Source: Streptomyces roseolus
GTDB lineage: Bacteria; Actinomycetota; Actinomycetes; Streptomycetales; Streptomycetaceae
Assembly (NCBI RefSeq): GCF_014649855.1
Contig: NZ_BMTV01000002.1
Span: 62,001 to 126,000 of the forward strand
Reading direction: 5' to 3'
Length of the DNA stretch: 64,000 bases
Shown here: piece by piece, positions 8,866 through 15,693 of the stretch
How positions within the stretch are numbered: position 1 is the first letter of the stretch
Layout: each line of letters begins with the position of its first letter
Notes under the pieces: generated by a model
Database searches by the model: none
Seen by the model: only the letters and a program-made list of their open reading frames with translations
What the model was told of the DNA's origin: nothing
Position numbers and translations under genes: made by a program

Positions 8866-9555
8866 ATGAACACGACTGGCGAGGCCGGCACCGGAACCGG
8901 CACCGAGATCGACGTCCTGCGGGTCTTCTGCGCGGGCGACGGGAGCCACGGCAACGCCCTCGGGGTCGTCCGCGAAGGACGCGTCCACCCCGACGAGGCG
9001 TCCCGGCAGGCGCTCGCCAAGGAACTCGGCTTCAGCGAGACCGTGTTCGTCGACGACCCCGAGCGCGGCATCGTCGACATCTACGCCCCGGGGCTGCGGC
9101 TCCCCTTCGCCGGGCACCCGCTCGTCGGCGCCGCCTGGCTGCTCGACCTGGAGGTGATCTGCCCGCCCGCCGGAGAGGTGTGGGTGCGCGGCGACGGCGA
9201 GTTCACCTGGATCGAGGCCCGCGCCGCGTGGGTCCCGCCGCGCACCCTGCGGCAGTACGCCTCCGCCGCCGAGGTGGACGCCCTGGAGGTGCCCGAGCCC
9301 GGAGAGTGGATCTACGCCTGGGCGTGGGAGGAGGAGGCCGCGGGACGGATCCGGGCGCGCGCCTTCCCCGGCCGCGGGGACGGCATCGACGAGGACGAGG
9401 CCACCGGTGCGGCGGCCCTGCTGCTCACCGAACGCCTCGGCCGGGCCCTGAACATCAGGCAGGGCCGGGGGTCGCAGCTGCTGACCGCCCCCGGCCCCGA
9501 CGGCATCGTGGAGTTGGGCGGACGGGTCCGCCTGGAAAGAACGCTGATGCGCTAG
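8866..9555 (+). CDS. PhzF-family isomerase-like protein
   Basis: 229 residues with the diaminopimelate-epimerase-like fold of PhzF proteins. Characteristic stretches are DVLRVFCAGDGSHGNALGVV near the N-terminus (glycine-histidine-glycine-asparagine loop), LGFSETVFVD (with the family's catalytic glutamate), LPFAGHPLVGAAWLL, and ATGAAALLL near the C-terminus. It is some 40-60 residues shorter than PhzF itself. No phenazine genes are nearby, so a function in phenazine synthesis is not supported. A weak -10-like TTCAAT sits 6 bases before ATG, the spacing of the leaderless genes in this window. Confidence 0.85.
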   Translation: MNTTGEAGTGTGTEIDVLRVFCAGDGSHGNALGVVREGRVHPDEASRQALAKELGFSETVFVDDPERGIVDIYAPGLRLPFAGHPLVGAAWLLDLEVICPPAGEVWVRGDGEFTWIEARAAWVPPRTLRQYASAAEVDALEVPEPGEWIYAWAWEEEAAGRIRARAFPGRGDGIDEDEATGAAALLLTERLGRALNIRQGRGSQLLTAPGPDGIVELGGRVRLERTLMR

Positions 9556-9566
9556 AAGCGCGGCGC

Positions 9567-10217
9567 TTACGCGCTGAGCGGGAACTCGCCGCCCAGCTCG
9601 CGGAAGACGGCCGTGTTGAAGGCGAAGGCCCGCTTGCACTCGTCCACGATCCGCTGCTTCTCCAGGTCGTCCGCGTTCACCCCGTCGAGGAGTTCGCGGT
9701 AGGAGCGCTTGAACGCGGCCGGGTTCCCGATCGCGTCGAAGACGTAGAACCGCACGCCGTCGCCCTTGCGGTCGAAGCCCCAGGTCCGCTCGGCCTTGTC
9801 GCGGATGATCTGACCGCCCGACAGATCGCCCAGGTAACGGGTGTAGTGGTGGGCGACGTAGCCGGCCGGCCAGCTGCGGGCGCACTCGGCGACCCGCGCC
9901 GCGTACGCCTCGGTGGCCGGCAGCGCGGAGAGCCCGGCACGCCAGTCCGGGCCGCGCAGATGGGCGAGGTCCGCCTCCAGGGCCTCCGTGCGGAAGAGCT
10001 CGGGCTGTATGAAGGGCCCGGCGACCGGGTCCTCGCGCAGCGCCTCCGCACCCTCCTCCAGGGCCCGGTACACGAACCAGAGCTGCTCCGTGTAACGGGC
10101 GTACGCGTCCACGCCCAGCCGTCCGCCCAGGAGGTCGCCCATGAAGGACGAGGTCTCCGCCTCCGTGTGCTGCTCGTGCGAGGCCGTGCGGATGAGGGTG
10201 GAGAAGGGCGTGTCCAA
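9567..10217 (-). CDS. Heme oxygenase (biliverdin-producing)
   Basis: 216 residues. Cleaves heme with oxygen and reductant to biliverdin, carbon monoxide and ferrous iron. Motifs are the proximal histidine in TASHEQHTEAE near residue 12 and the distal-helix YLGDLSGGQII near residue 125, both diagnostic. TTG at 10217 is chosen because GGAGG lies 6 bases upstream and the protein then begins LDTPFSTLIR, as homologues do. Its promoter contains an iron box (see 10266-10284), so expression should rise when iron is short and the DmdR/IdeR repressor is off DNA. That fits iron scavenging from heme. Confidence 0.95.
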   Translation of the reverse strand: MDTPFSTLIRTASHEQHTEAETSSFMGDLLGGRLGVDAYARYTEQLWFVYRALEEGAEALREDPVAGPFIQPELFRTEALEADLAHLRGPDWRAGLSALPATEAYAARVAECARSWPAGYVAHHYTRYLGDLSGGQIIRDKAERTWGFDRKGDGVRFYVFDAIGNPAAFKRSYRELLDGVNADDLEKQRIVDECKRAFAFNTAVFRELGGEFPLSA

Positions 10218-10259
10218 GGCGTGCCTCCGAGACCGATGGGGCGGGAACCAGTCGACCCG

Positions 10260-10289
10260 ATTTTGTAAAGTTAGGCTTACCTTAGTCAA
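10260..10289 (-). promoter_or_regulatory. Heme oxygenase promoter
   Basis: On the minus strand TTGACT (10289-10284) and CAAAAT (10265-10260) are separated by 18 bases and lie about 45 bases upstream of the TTG start. This is the most AT-rich stretch nearby. Confidence 0.65.
10266..10284. promoter_or_regulatory. Iron box (DmdR1/IdeR operator)
   Basis: TAAAGTTAGGCTTACCTTA agrees at 15 of 19 positions with the IdeR/DmdR consensus TTAGGTTAGGCTAACCTAA. It fills the -35/-10 spacer of the heme oxygenase promoter, so repressor binding with iron would block polymerase. Confidence 0.8.
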
Positions 10290-10322
10290 CTGGTTTCCCG
10301 ACGACCTGTCGGTAAAGGTTGT

Positions 10323-10337
10323 ACCCCCGAGGGGGGT
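10323..10337 (-). terminator. Short GC hairpin at the end of map
   Basis: ACCCCC and GGGGGT form a 6-bp stem with a 3-base loop, overlapping the map stop codon. It is a weak candidate terminator without a T run. Confidence 0.3.
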
Positions 10338-11194
10338 CAGGGCAACGTAAGGATGTCCGCTCCCGTCTCGGTCACCACGAGGGTGTGCTCGAACTGCGCG
10401 GTCCGCTTGCGGTCCTTGGTCACCACGGTCCACCCGTCGTCCCACATGTCGTACTCGTGGGTGCCCAGCGTCAGCATCGGCTCGATCGTGAAGGTCATGC
10501 CGGGCTGGATGACGGTGGTGTGGTGGGGCGAGTCGTAGTGCGGCACGATCAGGCCGGAGTGGAACGACGTGTTGATGCCGTGACCGGTGAAGTCCCGCAC
10601 CACGCCGTAGCCGAAGCGCTTGGCGTACGACTCGATGACCCGGCCGATGATGTTGATCTGCCGGCCCGGCTTCACCGCCTTGATCGCGCGGTTCAGCGAC
10701 TCCCGGGTGCGCTCGACCAGCAGCCGCGACTCCTCGTCGACGTCGCCGCACAGGTAGGTCGCGTTGTTGTCGCCGTGGACGCCGCCGATGTACGCCGTGA
10801 CGTCCAGGTTCACGATGTCGCCGTCGCGCAGCACCGTGGAGTCCGGGATGCCGTGGCAGATGACCTCGTTGACCGAGGCGCACAGCGACTTGGGGAAGCC
10901 CCGGTAGCCGAGGGTCGAGGGGTAGGCGCCGTGGTCGCACATGTACTCATGGGCGACCCGGTCGAGTTCGTCGGTGGTGACGCCCGGGGCGATGAGCTTG
11001 GCGGCCTCCTCCATCGCCTGCGCGGCGATGCGGCCGGCGATCCGCATCCGTTCGATCGTGTCGGAGTCCTGCACCTCCGGCCCGGTGTAGGGGGTGGGGG
11101 CGGACTTCCCGACGTACTCGGGGCGACGGATCGAGCCCGGGACGGAGCGGGTGGGGGAGAGCTCCCCCGGTACGAGAAGCGACTGGCCAGACAT
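10337..11194 (-). CDS. map: Methionine aminopeptidase, type I
   Basis: 285 residues. Removes the initiator methionine from nascent proteins; a cytosolic two-metal enzyme. The metal ligands of the pita-bread fold are visible: ICHGIPD (histidine), [20 protein letters not shown] (two aspartates), DFTGHGI (histidine), TIEPML (glutamate) and EHTLVVT (glutamate). The approximately 40-residue extension before QDSDTIERM contains PxxP-like segments typical of the longer actinobacterial form. The start is set at ATG 11194 because TAGACT lies 7 bases upstream and no ribosome site is present. It diverges from the small protein gene at 11256. Confidence 0.96.
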   Translation of the reverse strand: MSGQSLLVPGELSPTRSVPGSIRRPEYVGKSAPTPYTGPEVQDSDTIERMRIAGRIAAQAMEEAAKLIAPGVTTDELDRVAHEYMCDHGAYPSTLGYRGFPKSLCASVNEVICHGIPDSTVLRDGDIVNLDVTAYIGGVHGDNNATYLCGDVDEESRLLVERTRESLNRAIKAVKPGRQINIIGRVIESYAKRFGYGVVRDFTGHGINTSFHSGLIVPHYDSPHHTTVIQPGMTFTIEPMLTLGTHEYDMWDDGWTVVTKDRKRTAQFEHTLVVTETGADILTLP

Positions 11195-11201
11195 GCCAGC
11201 G

Positions 11202-11207
11202 AGTCTA
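11202..11207 (-). promoter_or_regulatory. -10 box, leaderless start of map
   Basis: TAGACT on the minus strand, 7 bases before ATG at 11194; no Shine-Dalgarno sequence. Confidence 0.5.
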
Positions 11208-11255
11208 ACGACCGCGTCTGGGGCAGCATGGTCCCGAAGGAAGGAGCCGACGACC

Positions 11256-11486
11256 ATGGCCCTGTTCAAGAAGCGCACGGCCGGAAAGCCGGGCGAGTGG
11301 TACTACTGCCTGGAACACAAGAAGGTCGAGGAGGGGCCCGACTGCCCGGCGAAGAACCGATTCGGCCCCTACGCCACCCGTGAGGAGGCCTCGCACGCCA
11401 TGGAGACCGCCCGTGAGCGGAACCTGGAGTGGGAGACCGACCCGCGCTGGCACGACGCGCCGGGCCCGGCGGAGGACAAGGACTGA
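11256..11486 (+). CDS. Small conserved hypothetical protein
   Basis: 76 residues, starting [18 protein letters not shown]. Two cysteines ([16 protein letters not shown]) and an HK pair give a short zinc-ribbon-like arrangement, although only two cysteines are present. The remainder is charged, with a probable helix [18 protein letters not shown] recall proteins of this size and opening in other Streptomyces, but the function is not known. AAGGAAGGAG about 10 bases before ATG supports translation. Third-position GC is as high as in its neighbours, arguing that it is a real gene. Confidence 0.75.
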   Translation: MALFKKRTAGKPGEWYYCLEHKKVEEGPDCPAKNRFGPYATREEASHAMETARERNLEWETDPRWHDAPGPAEDKD

Positions 11487-11527
11487 CGGCCGGGACGGCG
11501 TGACCGGACCCCGGCCACGCCGTCCCG

Positions 11528-11665
11528 GTCCGGGCCCGGCCCCCGGTCCGGGCCCGGTCACACCGCTGCGGTCCGGGCCCGCTCACATCGCCGGGGCCCG
11601 GGCCCGGGTCACGCCGCCGGGTCCGGGCCCTGTCACGCCGCCGGGTCCGGGCCCCGGTCACACGG
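11528..11665. repeat. Imperfect 25-bp GC-rich tandem repeat
   Basis: The core GTCCGGGCCC occurs at 11528, 11546, 11571, 11621 and 11645, with a variant (GCCCGGGCCC) at 11596, giving a period of 24-25 bases over most of the array. Each unit continues with a GTCAC(A/G)C segment. The array lies between the small protein gene and the converging exporter gene and just touches the exporter's 3' end. Every core is self-complementary, so the transcript can form several hairpins and may serve as terminator for both genes. Confidence 0.8.
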
Positions 11666-12962
11666 TCCCGGCCGCCGTCGCCGTCGCCTCCTGCTGGGCC
11701 TTCCGCCGCAGCGCGTCCTCGTCGGTGCCGGAGTCGTAGCGGAGCAGCTTCGGCAGGACCAGGCAGAGCAGGCCGACCGAGGCCACGCAGGCGACGCCGC
11801 CCGCCCAGACGGCGGTACGCGTGCCGGTCCAGCCCGCCATCACGCCCGCCCGCACCTGGCCGAGCTGCGGTCCCACGCTGTACGACAGCACCTCGATGCC
11901 CGCGAGCCGGCCGCGCAGCTCCTCCGGGATCGTCTGGTTCCAGATCGTCGACCGCCCGAGTCCGCTCAGCATGTCGCCGGCGCCCGCGAACGCCAGGCAC
12001 AGCAGGACCAGCCACACGTCCCCGAACCACCCCGCGCCCGCGATCGCGAGCCCCCAGGCCGCGGCACCGCCGGCCACGAGCAGCCCGTGCCGCCGCACCC
12101 GGGAGGTCCAGCCGCTGGTCAGCCCGAGGACCAGCGAGCCGACGGAGCCGGCCGCGTACATGAGCCCCAGGGACCAGGGGGCGTCCAGCTCGTCCGCGAG
12201 GAAGGGGAAGACCGCGTTCGGGAAGGCGAAGACCATGGCGGCCAGGTCGATCCCGTACGTGCCCAGCAGCACCGGCCGCGACCAGGCGTACCGGGCGCCC
12301 TCCGCGATCGAGCGCAGCGACGGCTTCTCCGCGTCGTGCGCGGGCGGCGCGGGGGAGAGGCGCCGGCACATCAGCACCGACACGGCGAAGCCGGCGAGCG
12401 TCACCGCGTACGCCGGGGCGTGGCCCGCGTAGGCCACCACCACGCCCGCGACCGACGGGCCCGCGATGGCCCCCATCTGCCACCGCAGCGAGTTCAGCGC
12501 GGCCGCCGCCGTCTGCTGCTCGTGCGGCACGATCCGCGCCAGCAGCGAGTCGAGGGCGGGCCGCTGGAGGCCCGCGAGCGCGGACACGCCCGCCGCGACC
12601 ACGTACAGCGGCCACAGCAGCGGCTCGCCGAGCAGCGAGTTCAGCAGCAACAGCAGGGCGAGCAGCCCGAGTCCCGCCTCCGTCGCGACGATCACCCGCC
12701 GCCGGTCCACCGCGTCCGCCAGCGCCCCGCCGTACAGCCCGAACACCACCAGCGGCACCAGCTCCACGGCCCCCATCGCGCCCACGGCGAGCGGCGAGTC
12801 CGTCAGCTCCTTGATCTGCAGCGGCAGCGCCACCATCGCCATGGCACTGGCGAAGTACGTGACCAGCCCCTGCCCCCACAGCAGCCGGAAGTCACGCGAG
12901 GAGCGCCACGGGGAGGTGTCGGGCAGCACGGCCACGAGCCGCGCACGCAAGGAAGGAGCCAC
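11658..12962 (-). CDS. MFS exporter, EntS-like
   Basis: 434 residues with about twelve transmembrane segments, resembling the enterobactin exporter EntS and similar MFS efflux proteins. The N-terminal SRDFRLLWGQGLVTYFASAM and the motif-A loop GGALADAVDRRRVI are typical of this branch, and a QRPALDSLLARIVP segment follows helix 4. The C-terminus is a charged tail. GTG at 12962 is used; an ATG slightly upstream is out of frame. No siderophore genes are adjacent, although the iron-regulated heme oxygenase lies 1.4 kb away, so the substrate stays open. Confidence 0.88.
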   Translation of the reverse strand: MAPSLRARLVAVLPDTSPWRSSRDFRLLWGQGLVTYFASAMAMVALPLQIKELTDSPLAVGAMGAVELVPLVVFGLYGGALADAVDRRRVIVATEAGLGLLALLLLLNSLLGEPLLWPLYVVAAGVSALAGLQRPALDSLLARIVPHEQQTAAAALNSLRWQMGAIAGPSVAGVVVAYAGHAPAYAVTLAGFAVSVLMCRRLSPAPPAHDAEKPSLRSIAEGARYAWSRPVLLGTYGIDLAAMVFAFPNAVFPFLADELDAPWSLGLMYAAGSVGSLVLGLTSGWTSRVRRHGLLVAGGAAAWGLAIAGAGWFGDVWLVLLCLAFAGAGDMLSGLGRSTIWNQTIPEELRGRLAGIEVLSYSVGPQLGQVRAGVMAGWTGTRTAVWAGGVACVASVGLLCLVLPKLLRYDSGTDEDALRRKAQQEATATAAGTV

Positions 12963-13060
12963 GAGACCCCATGCTCACCCGCCCCCACCCCCCGATCAAC
13001 CGATTTCCGCCCGCCCCGGGGCCGCGCCGGCGGAACGCCCGCCCGCGACGGAGCGGCGGG

Positions 13061-13660
13061 TCACCAGCGGGGCGGGGGCGGGGAGGTCAGGTGGTCGGCC
13101 AGACGGGCCAGGCGGTCGCGGAAACGGCGCCCCCGCGGCGACGGCAGCCGGTTCTCACCCGCCGCCGCGCTGACGAGGTGCTGGACCGTGTCCAGGTCCA
13201 GGCCCGCCTCCTCCGTCACCGACAGCGCCTCGTGCGCCAGGCCCCGCACCTCCGCGTCGCCCCCGTCGAGCGACAGCACCGTCGCCCCCGCCCGGCGCGC
13301 GTCGTGCACCCGCTGAAGCAGCTCCCCCTCCGGGCGGGCCGGCGCGACGACGAGGAGCGCGGTGCCCCGGCCCGCCGCCTCCAGGCGCCCCAGGCCCACC
13401 GACAGGTGCGGCGGGTCGCCGGGCCTGGCCCGGTGGCGCACCAGCGTGGGGGCCAGCTCCGGCAGGCCCGACCAGGCCGCCTCGTCCACCAGGTGCGCCG
13501 CCAGGTGCCACGGCTCGTACGCCTCCGTGCCCACGAGCAGCAGCGCGCCCCGGCGCGGCGCCACCGACGCCCGCAGCGCCCCGGCGAAGCGGCGCGCGGC
13601 CGCCGGCCACTCCGTCCCGGCGAGCACTTCCCGCAGCAACGCGACCCGTACGGCATCCAT
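13061..13660 (-). CDS. Conserved hypothetical protein
   Basis: 199 residues, Ala/Leu/Arg-rich, with no signal peptide or membrane segment. It opens MDAVRVALLREVLAGTEWP and contains a PRRGALLLVGTEAYEPWHLAAHL segment, then alternating hydrophobic strands (TALLVVAP, ATVLSLD) and C-terminal helices. The pattern suggests an alpha/beta fold, but I recognise no family with confidence. ATG at 13660 is the only early start in this frame near the divergent promoter; CAGGAT lies 8 bases upstream and could give a leaderless message. It diverges from npdG, with 93 bases between the two starts. Confidence 0.7.
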   Translation of the reverse strand: MDAVRVALLREVLAGTEWPAAARRFAGALRASVAPRRGALLLVGTEAYEPWHLAAHLVDEAAWSGLPELAPTLVRHRARPGDPPHLSVGLGRLEAAGRGTALLVVAPARPEGELLQRVHDARRAGATVLSLDGGDAEVRGLAHEALSVTEEAGLDLDTVQHLVSAAAGENRLPSPRGRRFRDRLARLADHLTSPPPPRW

Positions 13661-13741
13661 GGCGCCGCATCCTGCCCCAGCCGCCCGCCCGCCCGCCGCC
13701 GGTGACCGCCGATCCACCCGAACGGGTCCCGAACCGGTGGG

Positions 13742-13747
13742 TAGGGT
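13742..13747 (+). promoter_or_regulatory. -10 box, leaderless start of npdG
   Basis: TAGGGT lies exactly 6 bases before ATG at 13754; no ribosome binding site. Confidence 0.6.
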
Positions 13748-13753
13748 CGGCCC

Positions 13754-14473
13754 ATGACTGACTCGACCCCCGCAACCGCACCCACGACGGCCCCCGCGTC
13801 CCCCAAGGACCCCTGGGCCCTGCCCGACGTCTCCGGGCTCGTCGTCGGCGTCCTCGGCGGCACCGGCGACCAGGGCCGCGGCCTCGCCTACCGCCTCGCC
13901 GCCGCCGGCCAGCAGGTGATCATCGGCTCCCGCGCCGCCGACCGCGCCGTGGCCGTCGCCGCGGAGATCGGCCACGGCGTCGAGGGCGCCGACAACGCCG
14001 AGTGCGCCCGCCGCAGCGACGTCGTCATCGTCGCCGTGCCGTGGGACGGCCACGCCAAGACCCTGGAGTCGCTGCGCGCGGAGCTCGCCGGCAAGCTCGT
14101 CGTCGACTGCGTCAACCCGCTCGGCTTCGACAAGAAGGGCGCCTACGCCCTCAAGCCCGAGGAGGGCTCCGCCGCCGAGCAGGCCGCCGCGCTGCTCCCG
14201 GACTCCCGGGTCGCCGCCGCCTTCCACCACCTCTCCGCCGTCCTCCTCAAGGACACCTCGATCGCCGAGATCGACACCGACGTGATGGTCCTCGGCGAGG
14301 AGCGCGCCGACGTCGAGATCGTGCAGGCGCTGGCGGGCCGCGTCCCCGGCATGCGCGGCGTCTTCGCGGGCCGGCTGCGCAACGCCCACCAGGTCGAGTC
14401 CCTCGTCGCCAACCTGATCTCGGTGAACCGCCGCTACAAGGCCCACGCGGGCGTCCGGATCACCGACATCTGA
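13754..14473 (+). CDS. npdG: F420:NADPH oxidoreductase
   Basis: 239 residues. Transfers hydride between NADPH and the deazaflavin cofactor F420, supplying reduced F420 for tetracycline-like tailoring, lincosamide or general redox steps. After a Thr/Pro/Ala-rich tail of about 30 residues the Rossmann loop VVGVLGGTGDQGRGLAYRLA is followed by IIGSRAADRA (NADPH phosphate contact) and VVIVAVPWDGH. The segment VDCVNPLGFDKKGAY and the end VESLVANLISVNRRYKAHAG match the NPDG family. It is transcribed alone from a leaderless promoter. Confidence 0.92.
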   Translation: MTDSTPATAPTTAPASPKDPWALPDVSGLVVGVLGGTGDQGRGLAYRLAAAGQQVIIGSRAADRAVAVAAEIGHGVEGADNAECARRSDVVIVAVPWDGHAKTLESLRAELAGKLVVDCVNPLGFDKKGAYALKPEEGSAAEQAAALLPDSRVAAAFHHLSAVLLKDTSIAEIDTDVMVLGEERADVEIVQALAGRVPGMRGVFAGRLRNAHQVESLVANLISVNRRYKAHAGVRITDI

Positions 14474-14598
14474 GCCGGCCGCCGAGCCGGCCACCGGAGC
14501 CGGGCCGGCCACGGGGGCGGAGCCGGAGAACGGACGCTTCGGGGCATGGGGGACACTGGTCGGGCACCGTCAGCCGTACCCGACAGGAGCCGACCCCC

Positions 14599-14781
14599 AT
14601 GCCCCGTCTCGCCCTCTACGCCCTCGTGGTCTGCGCCCTGGCCGTCGCCGCGGCCGTGATCTCCTTCGTCAACGGCAGCTTCATCGGCATCGTCTGGGTC
14701 CTCCTCGCCGGCCTCTCCTCCAACATGGCCTGGTACTACCTCCGCCGCGCGAAGGCGGAGAAGGCCGCGGAGGCCGTCTAG
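14599..14781 (+). CDS. Small two-helix membrane protein
   Basis: 60 residues with two hydrophobic segments (about residues 5-22 and 27-45) separated by NGSFIG, and a basic/acidic tail ending KAEKAAEAV. The shape is a helical hairpin in the membrane with a cytoplasmic tail. AGGAG 10 bases before ATG supports expression. Its stop shares CTAG with the converging M50 protease gene. Function unknown. Confidence 0.75.
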   Translation: MPRLALYALVVCALAVAAAVISFVNGSFIGIVWVLLAGLSSNMAWYYLRRAKAEKAAEAV

Positions 14782-15572
14782 ACCGGGCAGTACGACGGGG
14801 CGGTCTCCCAGAAGCGGAAGAGCGCCGAGCCGCAGACGCGGTCGGGGCCGCCGACGCCCAGTGCCCGCATCAGCGCGTCGACCGCGTCGAAGAAGGCGCC
14901 GTTGACGACCGGCACGAAGAGCAGCGCGATCACGACGAAGAAGCCGTACGGCGCGTACGGCTCGATCCGCCGCTTCAGCCGGTACGACAGCCAGGGCTCC
15001 AGGATCCCGTAGCCGTCGAGCCCCGGCACCGGCAGCAGGTTCAGGAGCGCCGCCGTCACCTGGAGGAACGCCAGGAACGCCAGCGCGTACCGGAAGGCCG
15101 CCGGCACCCCGTCGAGCGCGCCCAGCCAGAACGGCGCCGTGCACACCACGGCGAACAGCACGTTCGCCAGCGGGCCCGCCGCCGAGATCAGACTGTGCTT
15201 CCAGCGGCCCTTGATCCGGCCCTGCTCGATGAAGACCGCCCCGCCGGGCAGGCCGATCCCGCCCAGGATCACGAAGAGCACGGGCAGGACCACGCTGAGG
15301 ACGGCGTGGGTGTACGCGAACGGGTTCAGGCTCAGATAGCCCTTGGCGCCCACCGTGACGTCCCCGCCGTGCAGGGCCGTGCGGGCGTGCGCGTACTCGT
15401 GCAGACAGAGCGAGACGATCCACGCCGAGGTCACGAAGAGGAAGACCGCCACCCCGGGCAGCGCGGCGAAGTCCGTCCACACCGCCCAGCCGGTGACCGC
15501 CATGACGGCGAGCACCGCCAGGAAGACGGGACTGATCCGCCGCTCCTCGCGGCGGACGGCGGCCGAACTCAT
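14778..15572 (-). CDS. Site-2-protease (M50) family intramembrane metalloprotease
   Basis: 264 residues with about six membrane segments. The zinc site HEYAH (HExxH) sits near residue 60 in a membrane helix, and the second motif NLLPVPGLDGYG near residue 190 supplies the aspartate ligand; together they define the S2P/M50 family. There is no PDZ or CBS domain, so it is the minimal form. Such proteases usually cleave membrane-anchored regulators, but no substrate is apparent here. ATG at 15572 is preferred over the GTG one codon upstream because GGGGGAG is better spaced. Confidence 0.88.
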   Translation of the reverse strand: MSSAAVRREERRISPVFLAVLAVMAVTGWAVWTDFAALPGVAVFLFVTSAWIVSLCLHEYAHARTALHGGDVTVGAKGYLSLNPFAYTHAVLSVVLPVLFVILGGIGLPGGAVFIEQGRIKGRWKHSLISAAGPLANVLFAVVCTAPFWLGALDGVPAAFRYALAFLAFLQVTAALLNLLPVPGLDGYGILEPWLSYRLKRRIEPYAPYGFFVVIALLFVPVVNGAFFDAVDALMRALGVGGPDRVCGSALFRFWETAPSYCPV

Positions 15573-15681
15573 CACGGGCTCCCCCGATCCGGAACTGGCT
15601 GTGGTGGTGCGAGAACGTACCGCTCCCGCCGCCGGTTCCCCGCCGGTCCCCCCGCCGCCCGGCGCCCGCGGGGCGCTCGCG

Positions 15682-15687
15682 GAGAAT
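15682..15687 (+). promoter_or_regulatory. Possible -10 box, leaderless start of SARP regulator
   Basis: GAGAAT lies exactly 6 bases before GTG at 15694. The first base departs from the consensus, so this is less sure than the others. Confidence 0.4.
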
Positions 15688-15693
15688 GGGGGA

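Noticed and set aside
8866..9555. Phenazine biosynthesis gene
   Set aside because: PhzF-like fold only; shorter than PhzF and no other phenazine genes present.
9556..9568. AAGCGC-G-GCGCTT palindrome between the PhzF-like and heme oxygenase genes
   Set aside because: One-base centre cannot form a hairpin loop; too short for a terminator claim.
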